A stretch of DNA of 64,000 nt from Pannonibacter tanglangensis. Lineage in GTDB: Bacteria > Pseudomonadota > Alphaproteobacteria > Rhizobiales > Stappiaceae. Below, piece by piece: positions 52,670 to 62,326 of the stretch (positions are counted from its first letter, which is position 1; each line of letters opens with the position of its first letter). Both the position numbers and the translations under genes were made by a program. Below the pieces are notes generated by a model, which did no database searches, was not told the DNA's origin, and worked only from the letters and a program-made list of their open reading frames with translations. The DNA is taken from assembly GCF_009915685.1 (NCBI RefSeq), contig NZ_JAABLP010000005.1; one strand, 5' to 3'.

Positions 52670-54544
52670 ATGACCGCAGGCCCGAAGGCACCCAAGGCTG
52701 TCTTTCTCGCCCTAGCCGCTACTCTCCTGCTTGCACCGGTCACCACCGTCCGCGCCCAGAGCCCCGAACCGGTCTGGCAGCATGCGACGGCGCTGTCCGG
52801 AACGCCGAAATACGGCCCGGACGTGACGCATTTCGAATATGTCAATCCGGAGGCGCCGAAGGGCGGCTCCGTGCGCCTGGCCGACACGGGTGGCTTCGAC
52901 ACGTTCAATCCCGTCCTGCCCAAGGGCAACCCCGCGCCCGGCATCGGCCTCATCTACGACACGCTGATGGAAACGGCGCTCGACGAGGTCGACATCAGCG
53001 GCTCCTACGGCGTGATCGCGGAGGCCATGCGCTATCCCGATGATTACTCGTGGGTCGAGTACCGGCTCAATCCCAAGGCCCGCTGGCACGACGGCAAGCC
53101 GATTACCGTGTCGGATGTCATCTGGTCGTTCCAGAAGATCACCGAGGTCAGCCCGCCGCAGAAATTCTACTACAAGAATGTCGTCCGGGCCGAGGAGCGC
53201 CCCGGTGGTGTCGTGCGCTTCGAGTTCGACGTGAAGGGCAATCGCGAGCTGCCGCACATCATGAGCCAGCTCCTGATCCTGCCGCAGCACTGGTGGGAAG
53301 GCACCAACGCCCAGGGGGAAAAGCGCGACATCGCGCGCGGCACGCTGGAGCCGCCGCTGGGCAACGGCCCCTACCGGATCAAGTCCTTCGTCGCCGGCCG
53401 CGATGTCGTCTACGAGCGGGTGCCCGACTACTGGGGCGCCGACCTGCCCATTCGGGTCGGAACCAACAATTTCGACGAGATCCGCTACGTGGTCTTCATG
53501 GACCAGGCTGTCGAGCTGGAAGCCTTCAAGGGCGACCAGTACGACTTCCGCCAGGAGCTGAGCGCCAGCCAGTGGGCCAAGGCCTATGATTTCCCGGCGA
53601 TCCGCGAGGGCCGCGTCGTCAAGGAAGAGTTCGTCGACAAGGGATCGGGGCGCATGCAGGCCTTCGTGCCGAACCTGCGCCGACCCAAGTTCCAGGACGC
53701 GCGCGTCCGCCAGGCCCTGAACTATGCCTATGACTTCGAGACCACCAACGAGATCGTCTCGGCCAACCTGCTGAAGCGCATCGGCTCCTATTTCGCCGGC
53801 ACGGATCTCGGGGCCACCGGTCTGCCGACGGGCAAGGAACTGGAAATCCTTGAAACCCTGCGCGGCCAGATCCCGGAAGAGGTGTTCACGACCGAGTTCC
53901 GCAATCCGGTCGGCGGCAATCCGGAAAATGTCCGCAACAACCTGCGCCAGGCGGTCCGCCTGCTGACGGAGGCCGGGTTCAAGCGCGAGAACGGCCAGAT
54001 CATCGACCCGACCTCGGGCGAGCAGTTCACGATCGAGTTCCTGTATTTCGACAAGAGCGCGGAACGCACCCTGCTGCCCTATGCCAAGAACCTCGAGAGC
54101 ATCGGCATCCGCCCGGTGCTGCGCCTCGTCGACCAGCCGCAATACATCAACCGCATCAACAGCCGCGACTTCGACATGGCGACGCTGGTCTGGGGGCAGT
54201 CCCTGTCGCCCGGCAACGAGCAGCGGGATTTCTGGGGCTCCGAGGCAGCCGACCGGGAGCAGTCGCGCAACTACGCCGGGATCAAGAACCCCGCCGTCGA
54301 CACGCTCATCGACCGGATCGTCTTCGCCAAGGACCGCGCGGAGCTGGTTGCGGCGACGAAGGCGCTGGACCGCGTGCTGCTGTGGAACCACTACGTCGTG
54401 CCGCAGTTCTATGCCGACAAGGACCGGACCGTGCGCTGGAACCGCTTCGGTCACCCGGCGAAGATGCCCGAGTTCACCTTCGCCTTCCCGACGATCTGGT
54501 GGTACGACGCCGCGCTGGCGGCCAAGACGGGAGCTCCGAAATGA
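52670..54544 (+). CDS. Extracellular solute-binding protein family 5 (YejA-like, Sec-exported)
   Basis: This binding protein, 624 residues long, begins with a Sec-type signal peptide (KAVFLALAATLLLAPVTTVRAQ, about 9-30), followed by a family 5 peptide-binding domain with the ARWHDGKPITVSDVIWSF block (about 136-153) typical of the DppA/OppA/YejA group. It captures a peptide or similar ligand in the periplasm for the ABC transporter encoded downstream. The ATG at 52670 follows GGGAGA. Its stop overlaps the second binding-protein start by 4 bases (ATGA). Confidence 0.93.
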   Translation: MTAGPKAPKAVFLALAATLLLAPVTTVRAQSPEPVWQHATALSGTPKYGPDVTHFEYVNPEAPKGGSVRLADTGGFDTFNPVLPKGNPAPGIGLIYDTLMETALDEVDISGSYGVIAEAMRYPDDYSWVEYRLNPKARWHDGKPITVSDVIWSFQKITEVSPPQKFYYKNVVRAEERPGGVVRFEFDVKGNRELPHIMSQLLILPQHWWEGTNAQGEKRDIARGTLEPPLGNGPYRIKSFVAGRDVVYERVPDYWGADLPIRVGTNNFDEIRYVVFMDQAVELEAFKGDQYDFRQELSASQWAKAYDFPAIREGRVVKEEFVDKGSGRMQAFVPNLRRPKFQDARVRQALNYAYDFETTNEIVSANLLKRIGSYFAGTDLGATGLPTGKELEILETLRGQIPEEVFTTEFRNPVGGNPENVRNNLRQAVRLLTEAGFKRENGQIIDPTSGEQFTIEFLYFDKSAERTLLPYAKNLESIGIRPVLRLVDQPQYINRINSRDFDMATLVWGQSLSPGNEQRDFWGSEAADREQSRNYAGIKNPAVDTLIDRIVFAKDRAELVAATKALDRVLLWNHYVVPQFYADKDRTVRWNRFGHPAKMPEFTFAFPTIWWYDAALAAKTGAPK

Positions 54545-56430
54545 CCGACCATCTCCAGCCGACCCGGCGCACGCTCCTCAGGCTGTCGGCCGCAGCGGCG
54601 GCGGCAGCGACCCTGCCGCTCGGCGCCTTCGGCACCTCCGGCGCCGCGCGCGCGCAGCCTGCATTGCGGCACGGGCTGTCGGTGTTCGGCGAGCTGAAGT
54701 ACGCGCCCGGCTTCGAGGCGTTCGAGTATGTCCGCAGGGACGCTCCCAAGGGCGGGCGGATCTCCTTCTCCGCGCCAAGCTGGGCCTACAACCAGAACCC
54801 GCAGACCTTCAACACGTTCAACACCTTCATACTCAAGGGCGATGCGCCGCCGCGAATGGAGATGTGCTTCGACAGCCTGATGGTGCGTGCGCTCGACGAG
54901 CCGGATGCGATCTACGGGCTGGTTGCGGCGGGCGTCGAGATTGCGGCGGACGGCAACAGCTACATCTTCCACCTGCGGCCGGAAGCGCGCTTCCATGACG
55001 GCTCAAGGCTGACGGCAGACGATGTGGCCTTCAGCCTCAACCTGCTCAAGGCGTCGGGCCATCCCCAGATCAGCCAGGCAATCCAGGAGTTCACCGAGGC
55101 CCGCGCGCTGGACGAGGCGCGTGTCGAGGTCCTGTTCTCCGGCAAGCAGACGCGCCAGCTGCCGTTGATCGTCGCCGGCCTGCCGATCTTTTCCCGCCGC
55201 TACTACAGCGCCTACGACTTCACCCAGTCCACCCTGACACCGCCGCTCTCCTCCGGTCCCTACAAGGTCGGCGCGCATGAGGTCGGCCGCTTCGTGGAGT
55301 ATCACCGGGTGACCGACTGGTGGGCCCAGGATCTGCCGGTGTCGCGCGGTCAGAACAATTTTGACGTGATCCGCCTGGAATTCTTCCGCGAGCGCCAGGT
55401 CACGTTCGAGGCCTTCAAGAAGGGCCTGCTCACGTTCCACGAGGAATTCACCTCCAAGACCTGGAACACCGAATACACCTTCCCGGCGGTCACCGAGGGC
55501 AAGGTGCTGAAGAAGGAGATCCCGGACAACCGGCCGAGCGGCGCGCAGGGCTGGTTCTTCAACGCCCGGCTGCCGAAATTCGCCGACCCGCGGGTGCGGC
55601 GCGCGCTCGGCTTTGCCTTCGACTTCGAGTGGTCGAACCAGAACCTGTTCTACGGCATGTACCGGCGGACCCAGTCCTTCTTCCAGAACTCGGACATGAT
55701 GGCCACCGGGCTTCCGGACGCCGCCGAGCTGGCGTTGCTCGAACCCTTCCGGAACCGGTTGCCGGCCGAGGTTTTCGGCGAGCCGGCGCTTGCGCCGGTC
55801 TCCGACGGATCAGGCAACGACCGGAGCCTGCTGCGCCAGGCGGCCCAGCTGCTTGCCGACGCCGGTCTCGAACGCCGCGAGGGGGTGCTCTACGGGCTCG
55901 ACGGCAAGCCCTTCACCATCGAGTTCCTTGACGACTCGATCGCCTTCGACCGGGTGGTGCAGCCCCTCATCACCAACTTCAAGCGCCTCGGCATCGAGGC
56001 GACATCGCGGATCGTCGATCCGGCGCAATACCAGTCGCGCGAGAATGACTTCGACTTCGAGGTGACCGGACGGCGCTTCTCCCTCTCGGCCACGCTGAGC
56101 GACGAGACGCGCGACTTCTGGAGCAGCCAGTCGGCCGACCGCCCCGGCAGCCGCAACCTGTCGGGGATCAAGGATCCTGTCGTGGATGCGCTGATCGACA
56201 AGGCGCTGGCGGCCAGCACGCGCCAGGACATGGTGATCGCCGCCCGCGCGCTTGACCGTGTCCTGCGTGCGGGGCACTACTGGATCCCCCAGTGGAACAA
56301 GCCATATCACTCGGTGGCCATCTGGGACGTCTTCGGCTATCCGGAGAAACCGCCGTTCTACGACTTCCCGGTCGAGACCACCTGGTGGTTCGACACGGAC
56401 AGGGCAGCCAGGATCGGCATGGCAGGCTGA
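54541..56430 (+). CDS. Second extracellular solute-binding protein family 5 (YejA-like, twin-arginine signal)
   Basis: A 629-residue paralogue of the preceding binding protein. Its signal peptide carries a twin arginine (TRRTLLRLSAAAAAAATLP, about 8-26), suggesting Tat export rather than Sec. The binding domain has LRPEARFHDGSRLTADDVAFSLN (about 142-164). It starts within the last codon of the first gene (ATGA), so the two are co-translated. Two binding proteins for one permease could widen ligand range; that is inference. Confidence 0.92.
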   Translation: MTDHLQPTRRTLLRLSAAAAAAATLPLGAFGTSGAARAQPALRHGLSVFGELKYAPGFEAFEYVRRDAPKGGRISFSAPSWAYNQNPQTFNTFNTFILKGDAPPRMEMCFDSLMVRALDEPDAIYGLVAAGVEIAADGNSYIFHLRPEARFHDGSRLTADDVAFSLNLLKASGHPQISQAIQEFTEARALDEARVEVLFSGKQTRQLPLIVAGLPIFSRRYYSAYDFTQSTLTPPLSSGPYKVGAHEVGRFVEYHRVTDWWAQDLPVSRGQNNFDVIRLEFFRERQVTFEAFKKGLLTFHEEFTSKTWNTEYTFPAVTEGKVLKKEIPDNRPSGAQGWFFNARLPKFADPRVRRALGFAFDFEWSNQNLFYGMYRRTQSFFQNSDMMATGLPDAAELALLEPFRNRLPAEVFGEPALAPVSDGSGNDRSLLRQAAQLLADAGLERREGVLYGLDGKPFTIEFLDDSIAFDRVVQPLITNFKRLGIEATSRIVDPAQYQSRENDFDFEVTGRRFSLSATLSDETRDFWSSQSADRPGSRNLSGIKDPVVDALIDKALAASTRQDMVIAARALDRVLRAGHYWIPQWNKPYHSVAIWDVFGYPEKPPFYDFPVETTWWFDTDRAARIGMAG

Positions 56431-56460
56431 GGCCTGCGCGACAAGGATCACACCGAAGAC

Positions 56461-57570
56461 ATGGGCGCCTACATCCTCCGCCGCCTTCTGCTCATGATCC
56501 CGACCCTCGTCGGGATCATGGCGATCAATTTCATCATCATCCAGTTTGCGCCGGGCGGCCCGGTCGAGCGGGTCATCGCCCAGCTTCAGGGCAACGATGT
56601 GTCGGCCACCTCGCGGATCAGCGGCGGCGGCTCCGACTTCGGCGGGACGGGCGAGGCGCAGGCAACCCCCGGCGACGTGAACACCTCCAAGTACCGTGGC
56701 GCACAGGGGCTGGATCCCGAATTCATCCGCCAGCTCGAGGTCCAGTTCGGGTTCGACAAGCCGCCGCTCGAGCGGTTCCTGACCATGCTCTGGAACTATG
56801 CCCGCTTCGACTTCGGCGAGAGCTACTTCCGCGACATCTCGATCCTTGATCTCATCATCGAGAAGCTGCCGGTCTCGGTGTCGCTGGGGCTCTGGATGAT
56901 GCTGATTTCCTATGCGATCTCGATCCCCCTCGGCATCCGCAAGGCGGTGCGGGAAGGCACGCCCTTCGATGTCTGGACATCCGGCATCATCATCGTCGCC
57001 TATGCCATCCCGAGCTTCCTGTTCGCGGTGATGCTGATCGTGTTCTTCGCCGGCGGCTCGTTCCTCGACTGGTTCCCGCTGCGCGGCCTTGCCTCCGACA
57101 ACTGGGCCCAGCTCTCGTGGCCGGAGCGCATCGTCGACTACATCTGGCACATGACCCTGCCGCTGGTGGCCATGGCCCTCTCCGCCTTCGCCACAACGAC
57201 GCTGCTGACCAAGAACTCGTTCCTGGAGGAAATCCGCAAGCAGTATGTCATCACGGCCCGCGCCAAGGGCCTGACCGACCGCCAGGTCCTCTACGGGCAT
57301 GTGTTCCGCAATGCCATGCTGATCGTGATCGCCGGGTTTCCGGGCGCCTTCATCTCGGCCTTCTTCGCGGGCGCGCTGCTGATCGAAACCATCTTCTCGC
57401 TCGACGGTCTGGGGCTGCTCGGCTTCGAGTCCGTCATCAACCGCGACTACGCGGTCGTGTTTGCAACGCTGTACATCTTCTCCCTGCTCGGCCTGCTCGT
57501 GAACCTGCTCTCCGACCTCATGTACACCTGGATCGATCCCCGCATCGATTTTGAAAGTCGGGAGGTCTGA
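56461..57570 (+). CDS. ABC transporter permease (YejB-like)
   Basis: A 369-residue inner-membrane permease of the DppB/OppB/YejB group. It has the N-terminal LRRLLLMIPTLVGIMAINFIIIQFAPGGP signature (about 5-33) and the EAA-like cytoplasmic loop KQYVITARAKGLTDRQVLYGHVFRNAML (about 260-287). About six membrane helices are present. The insert at about 38-85 before the second helix is characteristic of YejB. It overlaps no neighbour; the second permease begins 2 bases after its stop. Confidence 0.94.
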   Translation: MGAYILRRLLLMIPTLVGIMAINFIIIQFAPGGPVERVIAQLQGNDVSATSRISGGGSDFGGTGEAQATPGDVNTSKYRGAQGLDPEFIRQLEVQFGFDKPPLERFLTMLWNYARFDFGESYFRDISILDLIIEKLPVSVSLGLWMMLISYAISIPLGIRKAVREGTPFDVWTSGIIIVAYAIPSFLFAVMLIVFFAGGSFLDWFPLRGLASDNWAQLSWPERIVDYIWHMTLPLVAMALSAFATTTLLTKNSFLEEIRKQYVITARAKGLTDRQVLYGHVFRNAMLIVIAGFPGAFISAFFAGALLIETIFSLDGLGLLGFESVINRDYAVVFATLYIFSLLGLLVNLLSDLMYTWIDPRIDFESREV

Positions 57571-57571
57571 G

Positions 57572-58720
57572 ATGACGGCACCGCTCGCCACGCCGCAGAC
57601 CGCGCAGCCCGAGTTGCCGGCGAAGCGCCGCCTGTCGCCGCTGAACCTGCGCCGCCTGGCCAATTTCAAGGCCAACCGCCGCGGCTACTGGTCCTTCTGG
57701 ATCTTCCTGGTTCTGTTCGGCCTGTCGCTGGTTGCCGAATTGATCACCAATGACCGGCCAATCCTCGTCTCCTACAAGGGCGAGCTGCTGGTACCGGTGC
57801 TGGTCGACTATCCGGAGGAGAAATTCGGCGGCTTCCTTGCGGTCACGGACTACCGCGATCCCTTCATCCAGGAGCAGATCGAGGCCGACGGATGGATGCT
57901 CTGGCCGCCGGTGCGCTACTCCTATCGCACGGTGAACAAGGACATTCCGGTGCCGGCGCCGGCCCCGCCCTCCTGGCAGATGACCAAGGAGGAGCGCTGC
58001 GCCCGCTATCCGCTGGGCGCGGAAGATCCCAATTGCGTCATGGGCAACTGGAACTGGCTCGGCACCGACGACCAGGGCCGGGACATCCTCGCACGGCTCA
58101 TCTACGGCTTCCGCATCTCGGTGCTGTTCGGCCTCGCGCTGACGGTTGCCTCGTCGGTGATCGGCATCGCCGCCGGTGCCGTGCAGGGCTATTACGGCGG
58201 CTGGGTCGATCTCCTGTTCCAGCGCTTCATCGAGATCTGGACCGGCATTCCCCAGCTCTACCTGATCCTCATCATCTCGTCGGTGCTGGTGCCCGGATTC
58301 TGGACCCTGTTCTGGATCCTGCTTGCCTTTTCCTGGGTGGCGCTGGTCGGCGTCGTGCGGGCCGAGTTCCTGCGGGGGCGCAATTTCGAGTACATCGCTG
58401 CGGCCCGCGCGCTCGGCGTGTCCAACCCGGTGATCATGTGGCGGCACCTGCTGCCGAATGCCATGGTGGCAACGCTGACCTTCATGCCCTTCATCCTGAA
58501 CGGCTCGATCTCCACGCTCACGGCGCTCGACTTCCTCGGCTTCGGACTGCCGCCGGGATCGGCCTCGCTCGGCGAGCTGCTGGCCCAGGGCAAGAACAAC
58601 CTGCAGGCCCCCTGGATCGCCATCACCGGCTTCATCGTCGTTTCGACCATGCTGAGCCTTCTGATCTTCATCGGCGAGGCTGTCCGTGACGCCTTCGATC
58701 CGCGCAAGACCTTTGCGTGA
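57572..58720 (+). CDS. ABC transporter permease (YejE-like)
   Basis: A 382-residue permease of the DppC/OppC/YejE group. After a cytoplasmic Pro/Ala/Arg-rich N-terminus and a first helix (about 45-65), a periplasmic segment of about 90 residues precedes the permease domain; the LGTDDQGRDILARLIYGFRIS motif (about 163-183) is diagnostic and YIAAARALGVSNPVIMWRHLLPNAM (about 276-300) is the EAA loop. The ATG at 57572 follows GGGAGG. The ABC ATPase gene starts 9 bases after its stop. Confidence 0.94.
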   Translation: MTAPLATPQTAQPELPAKRRLSPLNLRRLANFKANRRGYWSFWIFLVLFGLSLVAELITNDRPILVSYKGELLVPVLVDYPEEKFGGFLAVTDYRDPFIQEQIEADGWMLWPPVRYSYRTVNKDIPVPAPAPPSWQMTKEERCARYPLGAEDPNCVMGNWNWLGTDDQGRDILARLIYGFRISVLFGLALTVASSVIGIAAGAVQGYYGGWVDLLFQRFIEIWTGIPQLYLILIISSVLVPGFWTLFWILLAFSWVALVGVVRAEFLRGRNFEYIAAARALGVSNPVIMWRHLLPNAMVATLTFMPFILNGSISTLTALDFLGFGLPPGSASLGELLAQGKNNLQAPWIAITGFIVVSTMLSLLIFIGEAVRDAFDPRKTFA

Positions 58721-58728
58721 GGACACCC

Positions 58729-60378
58729 ATGACCGACATGACTGACGCCCCTGCCTCCTCGCTCCTGTCCGTCCGGGATCTTTCCGTCGCCTTCACCCAG
58801 GGCGGACAGCAGTCGTTGGCCGTCAATCGCATCAGCTTCGACATCCATCCCGGCGAGACGCTGGCCGTCGTGGGAGAAAGCGGATCGGGCAAGTCCGTCA
58901 CGGCCCTCTCCGTGCTCAAGCTGCTGCCCTATCCGACCGCATCACACCCCGGTGGCACGATCCGCTTCAAGGGCCAGGAGCTGGTCGGCGCTTCCGAGGA
59001 TGCCATGCGCAAGCTGCGCGGCAACGACATCTCGATGATCTTCCAGGAGCCGATGACCTCGCTCAATCCGCTGCATTCGGTCGAGCGGCAGATTTCGGAG
59101 ATCCTGCGCGTGCACCGCGGCCTCGGCGAGACGGCGGCCCGTGCCCGGGTGATCGAGCTTCTGACCCAGGTCGGCATCCGCGATCCGGAAACCCGGCTGG
59201 GGTCCTACCCGCACCAGCTCTCCGGTGGTCAGCGCCAGCGGGTGATGATCGCCATGGCACTCGCCAACGAGCCCGACCTCCTCATCGCCGACGAGCCGAC
59301 GACGGCACTGGACGTGACGGTTCAGGCCCAGATCCTCAAGCTGCTGAAGGACCTTCAGCAGGCGCGCGGCATGGCGATGCTGTTCATCACCCATGACCTC
59401 GGCATCGTCCGCAAGATCGCCGACCGGGTCTGCGTCATGACCAGGGGCGAGATCGTCGAGGCCGGGCCTGTCGCCGAGGTCTTCAGCCGGCCGCGTCATG
59501 CCTACACGCAGCATCTGCTGGCGGCAGAGCCGAAGGGTCAGCCGCCGGTCGAGGACCTGTCCCGCCCTGCTGTTGTCGAGACCCGTGATCTCAAGGTCTG
59601 GTTTCCGGTCAAGCGCGGTCTCATGCGCCGGACCGTCTCCCACATCAAGGCGGTCGACGGCATCGATCTGACCCTGCGCGAGGGGCAGACCCTCGGCATC
59701 GTCGGCGAAAGCGGCTCCGGCAAGACGACACTGGGGCTGGCGATCCTGCGCATGATCTCTTCAACCGGCCAGATCGCGTTCCGTGGCCAGGACATTTCCC
59801 GCTACTCGTGGAAAGAGATGCGGCCGCTGCGGCGCGACATGCAGATCGTGTTCCAGGATCCCTTCGGGGCGCTCAGCCCCCGCATGTCCGTGGCGGACAT
59901 CGTCGGCGAGGGGCTGCAGGTGCATCATCCCCGCCTCACCCCGGAGGAGCGCGACCGCAAGGTGGCCACCGCCCTGGCGGAAGTCGGGCTGGATGCTGCC
60001 ACCCGGTTCCGGTACCCGCATGAATTCTCGGGCGGACAGCGCCAGCGCATCTCGATTGCCCGGGCGCTGGTGCTCGAACCGAAGTTCGTCATGCTGGACG
60101 AACCGACCTCCGCCCTCGACATGAGCGTGCAGGCCCAGGTGGTCGACCTCCTGCGCGAGCTGCAACAGCGGCACAGGCTGACCTACCTCTTCATCTCGCA
60201 TGACCTGAAGGTCGTGCGGGCGCTGGCCAACGACATCATCGTCATGCGCCAGGGCAAGGTCGTCGAGGCCGGCCCGGCCCGCCGGGTCTTCGAGGCACCG
60301 CAGACGGATTACACCCGTGCCCTGCTGTCGGCAGCCTTCCATCTCGAGACCGCCGACACCGGCGTCGTCAGCCAGTAG
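58729..60378 (+). CDS. ABC transporter ATP-binding protein with two ATPase domains (YejF-like)
   Basis: A 549-residue fused ATPase that powers the peptide transporter. Each half has Walker A (GESGSGKSVTALS near 47; GESGSGKTTLG near 327), an ABC signature (LSGGQRQRVMIAMAL and FSGGQRQRISIARAL) and Walker B (LLIADEPTTALD and VMLDEPTSALD). This DppD-DppF fusion is the normal form in Yej-like systems. The ATG at 58729 follows GAGGAC. It ends the operon of two binding proteins, two permeases and this ATPase. Confidence 0.95.
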   Translation: MTDMTDAPASSLLSVRDLSVAFTQGGQQSLAVNRISFDIHPGETLAVVGESGSGKSVTALSVLKLLPYPTASHPGGTIRFKGQELVGASEDAMRKLRGNDISMIFQEPMTSLNPLHSVERQISEILRVHRGLGETAARARVIELLTQVGIRDPETRLGSYPHQLSGGQRQRVMIAMALANEPDLLIADEPTTALDVTVQAQILKLLKDLQQARGMAMLFITHDLGIVRKIADRVCVMTRGEIVEAGPVAEVFSRPRHAYTQHLLAAEPKGQPPVEDLSRPAVVETRDLKVWFPVKRGLMRRTVSHIKAVDGIDLTLREGQTLGIVGESGSGKTTLGLAILRMISSTGQIAFRGQDISRYSWKEMRPLRRDMQIVFQDPFGALSPRMSVADIVGEGLQVHHPRLTPEERDRKVATALAEVGLDAATRFRYPHEFSGGQRQRISIARALVLEPKFVMLDEPTSALDMSVQAQVVDLLRELQQRHRLTYLFISHDLKVVRALANDIIVMRQGKVVEAGPARRVFEAPQTDYTRALLSAAFHLETADTGVVSQ

Positions 60379-60423
60379 GCGTCCCGGCCGCCGCGCCGGT
60401 CTGGACCGGTCAGGCCGCTCTGC

Positions 60424-61647
60424 TCAATCGAGCCAGCAGGTCGCCGTGCGCCCGGCCTGCTCCTGGACCATGCCCAGGGAGCGGCGGGTCTTGAAGCCGA
60501 TCAGGCCATCGGCACCGCCGACGTCGTAGCCGGCCTTCTCCATCTTCAGCTGCAGGTCGCGCACCGCGCCGCGAGACAGGTGCGGGGTGTCCTGCCAGCG
60601 GCCGACGAAGCCCGCATCCGAGCCATACCGGTCCGCCAGATGCCCGACGAACAGCGCATAGACGTCGCTCTCGTTGTAGGCCTTCAGCACATAGAAGTTC
60701 TCGGTGGCGAGGAAGGCCGGACCCAGCCGGCCGGCCGGCAGCAGCAGGTTGGCCTCGCGCGCCAGCTCGCGCTCCGGGAACGGTCTGCCGCTCGCCCGCG
60801 TCACGCCCTCGGCGACGAAGTCGGCGATGCGCTGCCGGCGGTCCGGTCCCTCGCGGGTGCAGGAGACCGAGGCCGGCAACGCGATCTCGTACCCCCAGTC
60901 CCGGCCGGCGACCCAGCCCTTTTCCTTGAGGTAATTGGCAATCGAGGCGAGCGTGTCCGGCACCGAACGCCAGATGTCCCGCTTGCCGTCGCCATCGAAA
61001 TCGACCGCATAGGTGAGGAAGGACGAGGGCAGGAACTGCGGCTGCCCCATGGCCCCGCCCCAGGAGCTTCTCAGCTCGGCGCGGCTGATGTGGCCGTCGG
61101 CAAGGATCTGCAGGGCCGCGACGGTCTCGCCCAGAAAGAACGCGCGCCGGTCGCCCATGAACGCCCGCGTGGCCACCACGCGCAGGCCGTCATGCGGGAT
61201 CCGGGCCGCGCCGTAGCCCGTCTCGCGCGCCCAGATGGCCAGAACGATGCGGCCGGGCACGCCATACCGGGCCTCGATGGCCTTCAGCGTCGCCGCGTGC
61301 TTCTGCGCCAGCGTCCGGCCGGGTCCGGCCAGGGCGCGGAACTGGCTTTCCTTGAAGTAGCCGCCCGGCGCGCGGAACTCGGCCTGAAAATCGACCTTGG
61401 GCGGGGCCTCCGGACGGTCGGGGCGACCCAGACCCGGCAGGCCGGTGTCCGGCGTCAGCGACCGCAGTTCCCGGTCGAGCACCGACTGGGGCACGCCGGC
61501 GGCCCGCGCCGCAGGAATGACCGTCTGCGCCAGGAAGGTGGCGAACTCTGTGTCGTAGTCCGCCCGGGCCGGAGCGGGCGCACCGACCAGGGCCAGCGAC
61601 GAGACGAGGGCGCAGAGGGCAGCGACAAGGTGAACCGGGCGGCGCAT
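60424..61647 (-). CDS. Lytic murein transglycosylase (MltB-like) with peptidoglycan-binding domain
   Basis: A 407-residue periplasmic enzyme that cleaves the glycan strands of peptidoglycan. It has a signal peptide (about 1-27), an SLT_2-type catalytic domain with the catalytic Glu in AIWARETGYGAARI (about 132-145) and GAMGQPQFLPSSFLTYAVDFDGDGKRDIW (about 197-225), and a C-terminal peptidoglycan-binding domain (about 340-400). No lipobox is seen, so it is probably soluble. The ATG at 61647 opens the signal peptide; the frame above it is non-coding. It converges on the ABC operon. Confidence 0.92.
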   Translation of the reverse strand: MRRPVHLVAALCALVSSLALVGAPAPARADYDTEFATFLAQTVIPAARAAGVPQSVLDRELRSLTPDTGLPGLGRPDRPEAPPKVDFQAEFRAPGGYFKESQFRALAGPGRTLAQKHAATLKAIEARYGVPGRIVLAIWARETGYGAARIPHDGLRVVATRAFMGDRRAFFLGETVAALQILADGHISRAELRSSWGGAMGQPQFLPSSFLTYAVDFDGDGKRDIWRSVPDTLASIANYLKEKGWVAGRDWGYEIALPASVSCTREGPDRRQRIADFVAEGVTRASGRPFPERELAREANLLLPAGRLGPAFLATENFYVLKAYNESDVYALFVGHLADRYGSDAGFVGRWQDTPHLSRGAVRDLQLKMEKAGYDVGGADGLIGFKTRRSLGMVQEQAGRTATCWLD

Positions 61648-61735
61648 GGCGGATCCGTTGAATTGAGGTGGGCAGCATCGTCGCCCGGACGGGCTGATTC
61701 GGCCAGAGCCCCCGCGCTGCAAGCCGTGGACGGCG

Positions 61736-62326
61736 CTACAGGGCCGTCCAGTCCAGCGTGTCCGCCTGTCGCCGCTCGAGATCGAGCGGGTCGAACATGT
61801 ACCAGTTGCCACCGCACGACTGGTCATGCCGCCGGGTGATCCCGACGCCGAGCAGGTGGCACTTGAGCAGGGTGCCGACGCCGCCATGGCCGCAGAACAG
61901 CACCGGAGCGCCCGCCGGAGCGCTTGCAACGACCTGTCGCACCGCAGAGACGATCCGCGTCTGCGCGTCGATGGCCCGTTCCCATCCCCGGACGCTCTGC
62001 CCGGGTGCGGCAAAGAAGGCGCTGGCCACCTCCTCGAACTCCGCCGGTGGCAGGAACCCGGTGGCGGAACGGTCGTTTTCGTGCGTCGCCTCGACGATCG
62101 TCACCGGCAAGCGGTGCGCGGCGGCAAAGATCTCTGCCGTCTCGATGGCCTTGCGTTCGGCGCTGGAGACCACGTGGCGGATGACCCCGGCCCAGGGCAA
62201 AAGCGCGGCACGCGCCGCACGTGTCCGTCCGGTTTCCGAAAGCCCCCACGCGGGCACCGGCACGGCCGGATCAACGGCGACCTCGGGATGCGTGAGATAG
62301 ACGCAGAACCGGCTGGAGCCTGTCAC
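61736..62326 (-). CDS. Histidine phosphatase superfamily protein
   Basis: A 196-residue phosphoglycerate-mutase-like protein. The second catalytic His is in FCGHGGVGTLL and the SSAERKAIETAEIF segment holds the usual arginine. The first motif, usually RHG, reads THP in VYLTHPEV: the catalytic His is kept but the conserved Arg is lost. Substrate is unknown. The start is GTG at 62326, overlapping the nudC stop by 4 bases (GTGA), so the genes are co-translated. Confidence 0.85.
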   Translation of the reverse strand: MTGSSRFCVYLTHPEVAVDPAVPVPAWGLSETGRTRAARAALLPWAGVIRHVVSSAERKAIETAEIFAAAHRLPVTIVEATHENDRSATGFLPPAEFEEVASAFFAAPGQSVRGWERAIDAQTRIVSAVRQVVASAPAGAPVLFCGHGGVGTLLKCHLLGVGITRRHDQSCGGNWYMFDPLDLERRQADTLDWTAL

